DNA from: Saprospiraceae bacterium
Lineage (GTDB): Bacteria > Bacteroidota > Bacteroidia > Chitinophagales > Saprospiraceae
Length of the DNA: 7,203 nucleotides
Assembly: GCA_020850025.1 (NCBI GenBank)
Contig: JADZFI010000258.1
Location: forward strand, 1 to 7,203
Direction of reading: 5' to 3'
Of this stretch, positions 1-5,356 are shown one piece after another. Each line of letters opens with the position of its first letter. The stretch's first letter is position 1. The notes under the pieces were generated by a model that made no database searches, had not been told where the DNA came from, and was given only the letters and a program-made list of their open reading frames with translations. A program made the position numbers and the translations under genes.

Positions 1-321
1 AAACCAAATCCGGGTATAGAAGAACAGCAGATTTTTTCTGTTAGGTTTTTGACGATAGAACGGCGCTAATTCAGAGGCAAGAGAAGATTTGGCCGAAAAT
101 CCCAGTTTTTTTTCTGCATCAATCTTTAAGGTATTCTTTATCAGCAACTTCTCGCCCTTTTCCTGATTCAATAACCTGCCGGTCTTGCAGGAGCTCATGC
201 CGGTTAAGAAACCAACGCAAACAAGAAAAAACAGGATCCGTCCATGTTTGGATGCTTTCGTCAATGAAAAGGGTAGGGGGCGCCCAGAACAGAAATGGAT
301 ATCAGTAGAAAGGAAAGGCAT
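1..321 (-). CDS. TamL-like outer-membrane assembly lipoprotein, N-terminal part (BamA/TamA superfamily)
   Basis: This minus-strand frame is open to the window edge, so only the N-terminus is present. It encodes a hydrophobic signal segment (ILFFLVCVGFLTG) followed by MSSC, with the putative lipidated Cys codon at 187-189. The mature part begins CKTGRLLNQEKGEKLLIKN and continues with LAPFYRQKPNRKNLLFF and TRIWF. This layout, a lipid Cys, a short 'G-xx-LL' stretch and an 'xQKPN-K' stretch followed by aromatics, matches my knowledge of Bacteroidota TamL proteins. Those are surface-antigen/BamA-superfamily barrels that work with TamB in outer-membrane biogenesis. The start is uncertain. ATG at 321 puts the Cys at residue 45, while TTG at 264 puts it at residue 26, a more normal lipoprotein signal length. 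The divergent position next to a TrmH-family gene is common in this phylum and supports the call. The barrel itself lies outside the window. Confidence 0.72.
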   Translation of the reverse strand, partial: MPFLSTDIHFCSGRPLPFSLTKASKHGRILFFLVCVGFLTGMSSCKTGRLLNQEKGEKLLIKNTLKIDAEKKLGFSAKSSLASELAPFYRQKPNRKNLLFFYTRIWF

Positions 322-503
322 GGACCGAAACATCAAACAGGCTGCTTAGTGAGAAGCCTGGAAGCACAAAAGTCGCAAAAAAGACGGTAGCATCAGCATC
401 CACGCGAACATTAACCTTCTTTTCACATGCCTTTTACCGCTATTGTTTAGAGATTGAATACCAATCCTCCATCATTATACTATTTTCGCCCGGCGTAACA
501 AGA
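322..503. other. Divergent intergenic region between the TamL-like gene and the methyltransferase gene
   Basis: About 180 nt with no credible ORF. It must hold the promoters of both divergent genes. On the plus strand, TATTTTCG at 481-488 resembles the Bacteroidota -7 element TAnnTTTG. On the minus strand, the reverse complement of 367-374 reads GACTTTTG, one mismatch from the same consensus at its first base. No clear TTTG -33 element stands about 20 nt upstream of either, so promoter assignment here is tentative. Confidence 0.4.
481..493 (+). promoter_or_regulatory. Candidate -7 promoter element (TATTTTCGCCCGG), copy 1
   Basis: The 13-mer TATTTTCGCCCGG ends 10 nt before the TTG codon and 16 nt before the ATG codon of the methyltransferase gene. 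Its first eight bases fit TAnnTTTG with one mismatch. The identical 13-mer recurs at 1353-1365 upstream of lemA. A promoter role would imply a very short leader here. This is inference from position and resemblance; no good -33 box accompanies it. Confidence 0.35.
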
Positions 504-509
504 TTGTCC

Positions 510-1265
510 ATGCTGTCACAAAATCAATCCAAACATATCAGGTCGCTTCATCTCAAAAAATTCAGAGAGGCAGAGCAGTTGTTTCTGGTAGAGGGCGACA
601 AGATGGTGTCAGAGCTGCTTTCCGGGAATGGGGGTACAGTTACCCAACTATATGCCGAGCAGGGCTGGCTGGATCGTAATAAGTCCTTGTTGAGTATGCT
701 CAAGATTCCCGTTTTTGAAGTGACAGCCTCAGAGCTGGAGAAAATTTCTACCATGGTTACGCCTAATCAGGTGCTGGCAGTCGTTCAAATGCCGCAATTT
801 TCACCAAATCTTACACTGCCCGGGCGAAGAACTTGTTTTTATCTTGATGGTATTCAGGATCCCGGAAACTTGGGAACCATTCTTCGAATTGCTGACTGGT
901 TTGGCATTCCGGCGGTTTATTGTTCTGAAGACTCAGCTGATTTTTATAACCCCAAAGTTGTACAATCCAGCATGGGGGCAATTGTCAGAGTTCCCGGATG
1001 GAGAATTTCTCTGGAGGAATTGGTCCAACAAAACCCTGGTCTTCCGATACTCGGAGCGGTGATGGAAGGAGAAAATGCCCTGGAAAACAGGCTTTTACCT
1101 TCGGTCGGAATTTTGGTTATCGGAAATGAAGGCAAAGGAATACGTCCACATAATGAGTCATTACTAACTCATCGAATTTATATTCCCCGTCACCCCAATG
1201 GTGGCGCCGAGTCGCTGAATGCCGCTGTGGCCGCCGGTATTCTCTCTGCTTTTATCCCTTTCTGA
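510..1265 (+). CDS. TrmH/SpoU-family (SPOUT) RNA 2'-O-methyltransferase
   Basis: A 251-aa enzyme that should transfer a methyl group from S-adenosylmethionine to a ribose 2'-OH in rRNA or tRNA, in the cytoplasm. An N-terminal substrate-binding region (residues about 1-98, with FLVEGDKMVSEL) precedes the SPOUT trefoil-knot domain. The three family motifs are intact: motif 1, DGIQDPGNLGTILRIADWFG (about 114-133, with the conserved N120 and R126); motif 2, VIGNEGKGI (about 203-211); and motif 3, IPRHPNGGAESLNAAVAAGI (about 225-244). NPKVVQSSMGA, between motifs 1 and 2, is also typical. An in-frame TTG at 504 would add two residues; the ATG at 510 is preferred. The length suits the RlmB-like group. 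The exact target nucleotide cannot be read from sequence, so no symbol is given. It appears monocistronic: 147 nt and a new candidate promoter separate it from lemA. Confidence 0.93.
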   Translation: MLSQNQSKHIRSLHLKKFREAEQLFLVEGDKMVSELLSGNGGTVTQLYAEQGWLDRNKSLLSMLKIPVFEVTASELEKISTMVTPNQVLAVVQMPQFSPNLTLPGRRTCFYLDGIQDPGNLGTILRIADWFGIPAVYCSEDSADFYNPKVVQSSMGAIVRVPGWRISLEELVQQNPGLPILGAVMEGENALENRLLPSVGILVIGNEGKGIRPHNESLLTHRIYIPRHPNGGAESLNAAVAAGILSAFIPF

Positions 1266-1352
1266 AGACTCATTTGGTCGATGAAGAGGGTTCATCAGTT
1301 CCGCACATTTAATTGCTGGTCTGGAATATCCTGAAATCTGTAGTTTTGGGAT

Positions 1353-1365
1353 TATTTTCGCCCGG
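1353..1365 (+). promoter_or_regulatory. Candidate -7 promoter element (TATTTTCGCCCGG), copy 2, upstream of lemA
   Basis: An exact copy of the 13-mer at 481-493, ending 47 nt before the lemA ATG. TATTTTCG differs from TAnnTTTG at one base. This spacing suits a promoter with a leader of about 40 nt, and it would serve the lemA-TPM-TPM cluster. No TTTG is seen at the expected -33 position; the TTTG at 1345-1348 is too close. The rest of the 1266-1412 gap shows no ORF and no clear terminator hairpin. Confidence 0.4.
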
Positions 1366-1412
1366 TAAAAATTAAAACATCGAATTTTCACACCCATTCA
1401 AATTTTGCAAAC

Positions 1413-2006
1413 ATGATTGACATTCGAAAATATCTTCCCATCATCCTGTTGGCCGTGGTTGCCGTTTTGGTTTTCAGCATGTGCGGCTCTTACAATACGA
1501 CCATTCAAAAAGATGAGAGTGTAAAAGCGGCGTGGTCGCAGGTAGAAAACCAATACCAGCGCCGCTCAGACCTGATTCCCAATCTGGTTAATACGGTGAA
1601 AGGATACGCCAACTTTGAGCAGCAGACCCTGGAGGCAGTCGTGTCTGCCCGCGCTTCGGCCACCCAGATGAAAGTTGATCCGAATAACCTTACTCCTGAG
1701 GCTATTCAAAGGTTTGAACAGGCTCAACAGGGACTCTCAGGCGCCCTTGGAAGATTGTTGATGGTGACAGAGAATTATCCGGATTTGAAAGCCAATCAGA
1801 ACTTTCTGGATTTGCAAAAGCAATTGGAGGGAACCGAGAACCGGATAGCTGTGGAGCGTAAGAACTTCAATGAAACGGTTCAGGATTTTAATGCCTATAT
1901 TAGACGGTTCCCCACCAATCTTTTGGTAGGTGTGTTTGGTTTTTCGCCCAAAGGGTATTTCCAGGCCCAACCAGGATCTGAAAAGGCTCCGGAAGTTAAG
2001 TTTTAA
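1413..2006 (+). CDS. lemA: LemA family protein
   Basis: A 197-aa membrane-anchored LemA protein of the usual family length. Residues about 8-23 (YLPIILLAVVAVLVFS) form one N-terminal membrane segment. The family hallmark GSYN follows at 25-28, then VKAAWSQVENQYQRRSDLIPNLVNTVKGYA, a strongly conserved LemA block. The rest is predicted as long helices (residues about 50-165), ending in FNAYIRRFPTNL and a short tail. The Cys at residue 24 sits in SMC, which is not a good lipobox, so a signal anchor is more likely than lipidation. The domain should face the periplasm. LemA proteins have no agreed biochemical function; they commonly neighbour TPM-domain proteins, as here. The ATG at 1413 directly precedes the membrane segment. 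It is first in a cluster with two TPM genes, 50 nt upstream of the next start. Confidence 0.93.
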   Translation: MIDIRKYLPIILLAVVAVLVFSMCGSYNTTIQKDESVKAAWSQVENQYQRRSDLIPNLVNTVKGYANFEQQTLEAVVSARASATQMKVDPNNLTPEAIQRFEQAQQGLSGALGRLLMVTENYPDLKANQNFLDLQKQLEGTENRIAVERKNFNETVQDFNAYIRRFPTNLLVGVFGFSPKGYFQAQPGSEKAPEVKF

Positions 2007-2056
2007 CGCCAAGGCAGCAACAAAGACCTTTGTTGCAGCCTGTCAAACTGTTGCTT

Positions 2057-2485
2057 ATGCTGTTTTCCAAAGCGGAAGAAGCCCGCATAATGGAGTCCAT
2101 TCGTATGGCCGAGCGCGGTTCCAGCGGTGAAATCCGGTTATATGTGGAAGATTTTTGTTTAAAGGATCATCCTGTGGAACAGGCAGCCGAATTGTTTCAA
2201 CTATTCGGCATGCACAACACCAGGGATCGCAATGCCGTGCTGATCTACATTGCCCAAAAAAGCCATCACTTTGCTATTTGGGGCGACTCTGGCATTCACG
2301 AAAAAGTGGGATTTCAATTCTGGGAAGAGGAAAAAAGGATTCTAAAAGCACATTTCCAGCAAGACCAGGCTGCGGACGGAATTTGCAAGGCAATTAAGCT
2401 TATCGGCGATCGTCTAAGAACCCATTTTCCTGCTGACGATGATCACAATGAAAATGAACTGCCAGATGAAATCATTTATGGCTAA
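2057..2485 (+). CDS. Small soluble TPM-domain protein (DUF477 family)
   Basis: A 142-aa protein made up almost entirely of one TPM domain. Recognisable blocks are FSKAEEARIMESIRMAERGS, SGEIRLYVE, LFGMHNTRDRNAVLIYIA, FAIWGDSGIHEKV and the C-terminal ELPDEIIYG. All are typical of the cytoplasmic TPM protein found next to LemA in Bacteroidota. No signal peptide or membrane segment is seen. The frame can be extended to TTG at 2030, but the ATG at 2057 starts right at the domain and is chosen. TPM domains are linked to photosystem II repair and acid phosphatase activity in plants. The bacterial role is not established, and phosphatase activity should not be assumed. The 3' end overlaps the next gene, which suggests translational coupling. 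Confidence 0.88.
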   Translation: MLFSKAEEARIMESIRMAERGSSGEIRLYVEDFCLKDHPVEQAAELFQLFGMHNTRDRNAVLIYIAQKSHHFAIWGDSGIHEKVGFQFWEEEKRILKAHFQQDQAADGICKAIKLIGDRLRTHFPADDDHNENELPDEIIYG

Positions 2486-3323
2486 TAGCCGATTCATCCC
2501 AACGGGGATAAAACTTCCGATTCAAATCCTGTTCATTTTTCTGGGGGTAATGCTGTTTTTTGTGCCCGGCCAGGCACAAAAACAGGATGCCGTATTTCCG
2601 GAAAAGCCCGAACCTGCAGTATATGTACACGATTACGCAGGCTGGCTAAGTGCATCACAGAAAGACGCACTGGAGCAAAAATTGCGGGCATATTGGGATT
2701 CTACGTCTACACAAATCGTGGTGATGATCCGCCCTGATATCGGCGACTATGACAAAGCGAGTTACGCTTTTGAACTGGGCAACCGTTGGGGAATTGGACG
2801 CAAAGACAAGGACAACGGCGTGGTCATGTTGATTAAAACAGTACCACCGGACAGAGGAGTGTTTATCGCCACCGGGTATGGCGCTGAGGGCGCACTTCCG
2901 GATATCACGGCAGGGAGAATCATCAGAAATACGATGGCGCCATTTTTCAGGCAAAATCAGTATTACGATGGCATAAATGCGGGCCTGGATGATATCATAT
3001 CCGCCTTGTCAGGAGAGTTTCAGCAACAGGCCTCTGAAAAGATGACCAATTGGGAGGCAATCATGATCCTGTTGGTCATCATGCTGGTATTTTTCCTGTT
3101 TATAGGTGTCATGGTGTACAAACTTCAGAAGAATGGCAAATGGATCACTCCTTCCGGAAGTGGCAGGAACCGCAACGACCCCTGGGGCGGCGGCGGTGGA
3201 TGGTGGATAGGTGGCGGCGGTGGAAGCAGCGGTGGCTGGGGCGGCGGCGGTGGAGGAGGCTTTGGTGGAGGCTCCTTTGGGGGCGGTTCCTTTGGTGGAG
3301 GAGGCGCCGGAGGTGACTGGTAA
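2478..3323 (+). CDS. Secreted, membrane-anchored TPM-domain protein with glycine-rich tail (YgcG-like)
   Basis: Read from ATG 2478 this is 281 aa with four parts. A signal peptide has its hydrophobic core at residues 15-29 and likely cleavage after GQA (33). The TPM domain spans about 52-180, with the hallmark GNRWGIGRKDKDNGVVML and IATGYGAEGALPDITAGRII. One transmembrane helix (about 194-214, ILLVIMLVFFLFIGVMVYKL) follows, then a tail of nearly pure Gly with Trp, Phe and Ser (about 236-281). The TPM domain should lie in the periplasm and the tail on the cytoplasmic side, assuming the signal peptide is cleaved. In-frame ATGs also exist at 2439, 2448, 2454 and 2466. The 2478 start gives a compact signal peptide and an 8-nt overlap with the upstream TPM gene (ATGGCTAA); 2466 is almost as good. 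This is the usual partner of LemA and the small TPM gene, probably in an envelope-associated complex. That role is inferred from context. Confidence 0.88.
   Translation: MANSRFIPTGIKLPIQILFIFLGVMLFFVPGQAQKQDAVFPEKPEPAVYVHDYAGWLSASQKDALEQKLRAYWDSTSTQIVVMIRPDIGDYDKASYAFELGNRWGIGRKDKDNGVVMLIKTVPPDRGVFIATGYGAEGALPDITAGRIIRNTMAPFFRQNQYYDGINAGLDDIISALSGEFQQQASEKMTNWEAIMILLVIMLVFFLFIGVMVYKLQKNGKWITPSGSGRNRNDPWGGGGGWWIGGGGGSSGGWGGGGGGGFGGGSFGGGSFGGGGAGGDW
3186..3320 (+). repeat. Glycine-codon-rich low-complexity tract encoding the TPM protein tail
   Basis: A run of imperfect GGC/GGT/GGA repeats encodes the poly-Gly tail. It includes two consecutive FGGGS units (TTTGGTGGAGGCTCC, then TTTGGGGGCGGTTCC) at about 3261-3290. 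It creates long spurious open frames on both strands. Such tails are normal in YgcG-type TPM proteins. Repeat slippage could change its length between strains. Confidence 0.8.
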
Positions 3324-3328
3324 CACGC

Positions 3329-3613
3329 CTATATGATCTCTTCAAAAACTGGTAGTGCCATGGCCGAAGGAAATGCTCTCCCGGTGGCCTGCAGCCTTGC
3401 TTCATGCATCAGCCTGAAACCAGCCGATACTTTGTCGATCAGTTCCTGATCAACCCATTTCTGAACGTTCTCTACACTGGCAAATCGTTCATCTTCTCCG
3501 AGCTTAAAGGTTTGCTCGTATTGTTCATTTTCAAATTTAACCGAGATTCTGCCATCATTTTTAAAGATGGAAATTTTAAATGCCGGGTGTTCTACGTAAC
3601 CAATAACTCTCAT
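3329..3613 (-). CDS. Conserved-looking hypothetical protein, 94 aa, function unknown
   Basis: I cannot assign this to a named family. The preferred start, ATG at 3613, gives a compact 94-aa protein beginning MRVIGYVEHPAFKISIFKND. The first 40 residues alternate in a way that suggests beta strands (RVIGYV, KISIFK, RISVKFE, EQTFKL). Residues about 46-80 look helical (VENVQKWVDQELIDKVSAGF). There is no signal peptide, membrane segment or cysteine, so it is probably cytoplasmic. I have the impression of similar short proteins in other Saprospiria-like genomes, but cannot verify it. The frame stays open back to 3751; that extension overlaps the DUF4261 coding frame and is rejected. It starts 31 nt after the upstream DUF4261-like gene ends, so the two are probably co-transcribed. 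Its stop is 5 nt from the stop of the convergent TPM gene. Confidence 0.7.
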   Translation of the reverse strand: MRVIGYVEHPAFKISIFKNDGRISVKFENEQYEQTFKLGEDERFASVENVQKWVDQELIDKVSAGFRLMHEARLQATGRAFPSAMALPVFEEII

Positions 3614-3644
3614 TGACGGGAATTTTTGCAATGTTAAAAGTGGA

Positions 3645-3866
3645 TCAGTATTCGAGTTGTATAACCGTTTGGTTTTCCAGAAAGGCACTCTTTCTGATTC
3701 GGGCAACCAATCGTACTCCTTCTTCTGTAACGAACGATTCTCCGTCAGCAATTGCTGATGGATATTTCAACCTGGTCAATACCGCATCATACAAGGTAGC
3801 ATGTACGTCAGCTTCTGCATTGGAAGATTGTGATATTTCCATTTCAGGCAGCCCGAACTCCGACAT
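3645..3866 (-). CDS. DUF4261-like C-terminal fragment downstream of the in-frame stop
   Basis: A 73-aa stretch from ATG 3866, in the same frame as the preceding 188-aa piece. Eight further sense codons (NGNGFTYG) lie between the TGA and this ATG. The piece reads MSEFGLPEMEISQSS, then VHATLYDAVLTRLKY, DGESFVTEEGVRL and LENQTVIQLEY, which correspond in order to the C-terminal part of DUF4261 proteins. On its own it has no signal peptide, whereas the N-terminal half is exported. Independent translation from 3866 would therefore put it in the wrong compartment. It is best seen as the tail of the split gene rather than a separate gene. Confidence 0.6.
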   Translation of the reverse strand: MSEFGLPEMEISQSSNAEADVHATLYDAVLTRLKYPSAIADGESFVTEEGVRLVARIRKSAFLENQTVIQLEY

Positions 3867-3890
3867 GCCGTAGGTAAAACCATTCCCATT

Positions 3891-4457
3891 TCACGGGCGC
3901 CCGAAATAAACCCAGCAATAAACCGGAAGGGATTGGTTGGCAAGCATGTTTCGGGCAGCGTTGGTGAAATATCCGGCTTCCAGCATGAGATATTGTGCCT
4001 GTTGAAAAACCGCAGGAGCGCCGGTAAACTCGAGTACAGCAGCAGTTGCCTGCGTCATGATTTTGTACATATCCAGGGTTTTCCCTGAAGGACCAATTAC
4101 CGAAATAACGATATGTGCCTGATGATTTGCTGCTATTCCAGCTCCATCCTTCCATAGCCAGGACAGGCGGGCTGCTGCTCCTGCCTCATCTGTAGCCACC
4201 GGGTAATCCAGATACGCAATCATTACAGTACTGCCACCAAATGAGTTGAAAACCAGCGTCTTGTCTGAAATATTGACAGAATCCACTGGTACCTTCCACT
4301 TGTTTTTTAACACGTCCAGTAAGCGTTTATTATCCGGAGCATTTTTCTGACTCAGCAAAACAGAGGCATTTATTACTTTCTGTTGGGCTGTGGAGCTTAC
4401 TGGCATCAGACAGATCAAAGCCAAAATGGCCGATATAACAACTTCTTTCATTACCAT
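3891..4457 (-). CDS. DUF4261-like exported protein, N-terminal part ending at an in-frame TGA
   Basis: A 188-aa reading frame ending at TGA (3891-3893). It begins with a clear signal peptide, VVISAILALICLMPVSSTAQ, with cleavage likely after STA. The mature part follows the DUF4261 pattern as I remember it: a helical start (NKRLLDVLKNKWKVPVDSV), then LVFNSFGGSTVMIAYLDYPV, WLWKDGAGIAANHQAHIVIS, and finally LPVYCWVYFG. That block normally leads into a GYTYG-EFG segment, which here lies in the same frame beyond the stop. DUF4261 has no known function. An exported version is a little unusual, since many members look cytoplasmic. The ATG at 4451 would serve as well as the one at 4457. The reverse complement of 4481-4488 reads GTTCTTTG, a weak promoter-like match. 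If the stop is genuine, the product lacks about 30% of the expected protein. Confidence 0.75.
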   Translation of the reverse strand: MVMKEVVISAILALICLMPVSSTAQQKVINASVLLSQKNAPDNKRLLDVLKNKWKVPVDSVNISDKTLVFNSFGGSTVMIAYLDYPVATDEAGAAARLSWLWKDGAGIAANHQAHIVISVIGPSGKTLDMYKIMTQATAAVLEFTGAPAVFQQAQYLMLEAGYFTNAARNMLANQSLPVYCWVYFGRP

Positions 4458-4816
4458 TGGTGGTTCGTGACAATCAAACGCAAAGAACGTACAACTCCTG
4501 CTATTATTGGATGAAGTTAGGGCCTTTGAATATTAACAGATGCCGTAAACCCAAGCCAGATTTTGCAAATGTTTTGTTGAAAAAGTAGTAGCAAGTGATT
4601 AGTTTACCGGATGTGTGCTGTTAGAAAAAAAAATTTTATAAAAGTCTTTTATAAGGAAACAACAAGTGCTGAAATTTGGTCCTGATTTTGAAATACAAAT
4701 CAAAGCTGGCGCTGCCTTCGGGTAGTCATGGTGTGTACGTACTGGATCCTTCTTGCCATATTATCATCCTTGAAATGTCTTGGCCATAAACCAGGAAAAG
4801 AAAAAACAATCTTGAC
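4458..4816. other. Gene-free intergenic stretch, AT-rich in the middle
   Basis: About 360 nt between the divergent DUF4261-like and AP2-domain genes. Only trivial ORFs of about 20 codons were found on either strand, without recognisable products. It must carry the promoters of both flanking genes. Notable contents are a run of nine A followed by TTTTATAAAA at about 4625-4643, a perfect 19-bp palindrome at 4636-4654, and an AGGAAAAG stretch at 4793-4800 that sits too far from the GTG start to be a normal ribosome binding site. No tRNA, terminator or transposon end was recognised. Confidence 0.6.
4636..4654. promoter_or_regulatory. Perfect 19-bp palindrome, candidate operator
   Basis: TTATAAAAG-T-CTTTTATAA has 9-bp arms around one central base, with no mismatch. 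It lies in noncoding DNA 162 nt before the GTG of the AP2-domain gene. A loose promoter can be drawn on the plus strand: TTTT at 4647-4650, a 20-nt spacer, then GAAATTTG at 4671-4678, which is one base off TAnnTTTG. The palindrome would overlap its -33 element, as a repressor site would. Its short AT-rich arms and one-base centre argue against a terminator. Function is inferred from symmetry and position only. Confidence 0.4.
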
Positions 4817-5356
4817 GTGATTTACAAAATCAAATTAAAAAACGCAGATGCCAGCGTTTTGTTAGACGATCAGGTCTATGAGTGGATCTCAAATGATCCA
4901 TACCTGACACAAATAGACCTGCTCAACAATCTACGGCTACACTCCAGCGGTTGTGCTGTTTTCCAAAAAACATGGAAAAAAGCGGAAGGCGGCTTTAAAA
5001 CGGAAACCATTTACCTCCATAAGCTAATAGCGGAAAAGTTTCTTGCCAAAGACAAAAGCGACTTGAACCGCCTTGTTGGAGCGAAAAATGGGGACAAATT
5101 GGACTGCCGGCTGGAAAATATTGTCTACCGGTCAAGGTCTACCGCCAGCAGAATGCGGAAAACCAGCAGCAATACCGGCTACACGGGTGTTTACCGTGAG
5201 CACCGGCGCTTCAGGGCCGTCATCTCCATCAATGGCAGGGCAAAACATATTGGAATGTTTGATACCGCCGAGGAGGCCGCAATTGCGTACAACAAGGCCT
5301 CTAAAGAGTATTTTGGAGATCAGGGGAAAATCAACAAGGTCAAGGGTTGGGCTTAG
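4817..5356 (+). CDS. AP2-domain DNA-binding protein with degenerate HNH-like N-terminal half
   Basis: A 179-aa protein from a GTG start, the only usual start codon between the preceding in-frame stop at 4787 and the conserved part. Residues about 60-105 resemble an HNH_3-type homing-endonuclease module: YLHKLIAEKFL (66-76), then NGDKLDCRLENI (91-102). However, the expected catalytic segment, usually N-H-x-(N/D)-G, reads GAKNG here, with alanine where the active-site histidine should be. Nuclease activity is therefore doubtful. Residues 119-172 form a good AP2 domain: NTGYTGVYREHRRFRA, INGRAKHIGMFDTAEEAAIA and YFGDQGKIN. AP2 binds DNA through a three-stranded sheet and is known from bacterial and phage homing endonucleases as well as plant factors. 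The natural reading is a former HNH-AP2 element now acting, if at all, as a DNA-binding protein. It stands alone on its strand; its stop overlaps that of miaE by 4 nt. Confidence 0.82.
   Translation: MIYKIKLKNADASVLLDDQVYEWISNDPYLTQIDLLNNLRLHSSGCAVFQKTWKKAEGGFKTETIYLHKLIAEKFLAKDKSDLNRLVGAKNGDKLDCRLENIVYRSRSTASRMRKTSSNTGYTGVYREHRRFRAVISINGRAKHIGMFDTAEEAAIAYNKASKEYFGDQGKINKVKGWA

Larger units (their letters stand above)
3645..4457 (-). pseudogene. DUF4261-like gene interrupted by a single in-frame TGA
   Basis: The two pieces above lie in one frame: 188 codons, TGA at 3891-3893, then 81 sense codons to the natural stop. That makes 270 positions, a plausible full length for an exported DUF4261 protein. 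There is no frameshift and no other disruption, and the protein pattern on the far side of the TGA is still good. The damage is therefore either very recent or an artefact of one base, although readthrough cannot be excluded. TGA is one substitution from CGA, GGA, AGA, TGG and others. Confidence 0.7.

Noticed and set aside
2439..2477. Upstream ATG starts (2439, 2448, 2454) for the membrane TPM protein
   Set aside because: They extend far into the preceding TPM gene and add a hydrophilic stretch before the signal peptide; 2478 or 2466 gives a normal signal peptide.
3324..3328. Terminator between the convergent TPM and 94-aa protein genes
   Set aside because: Only 5 nt separate the stops, and no GC hairpin with a T run was found around them.
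3009..3405. Long open frames on both strands over the glycine-rich tract
   Set aside because: They arise because GGN repeats read as Pro/Ala/Thr/Arg/Trp-rich runs without stops in other frames; the TPM protein explains the region.
3614..3751. Longer version of the 94-aa protein starting at 3751 on the minus strand
   Set aside because: The extra 46 codons overlap the C-terminal DUF4261 coding frame, which has the better protein pattern; the extension looks like a shadow frame.
3745..3758. Perfect 14-bp palindrome TCAGCAATTGCTGA
   Set aside because: It lies inside coding sequence of the DUF4261 C-terminal part, with no gene start nearby; probably chance.
3888..3893. Selenocysteine at the TGA inside the DUF4261-like gene
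   Set aside because: I see no convincing SECIS-like hairpin right after the TGA, the family as I know it has no redox Cys at this place, and no Sec machinery is visible in the window. A nonsense mutation or base error is simpler.
3844..4155. 103-codon minus-strand ORF overlapping the DUF4261-like gene
   Set aside because: It lies out of frame inside a gene with a signal peptide and family-like sequence; its own translation has no recognisable pattern.
4671..4780. Tiny ORFs of about 20 codons on both strands in the 360-nt gap
   Set aside because: Too short, no recognisable product, and expected by chance in a stretch of this size.
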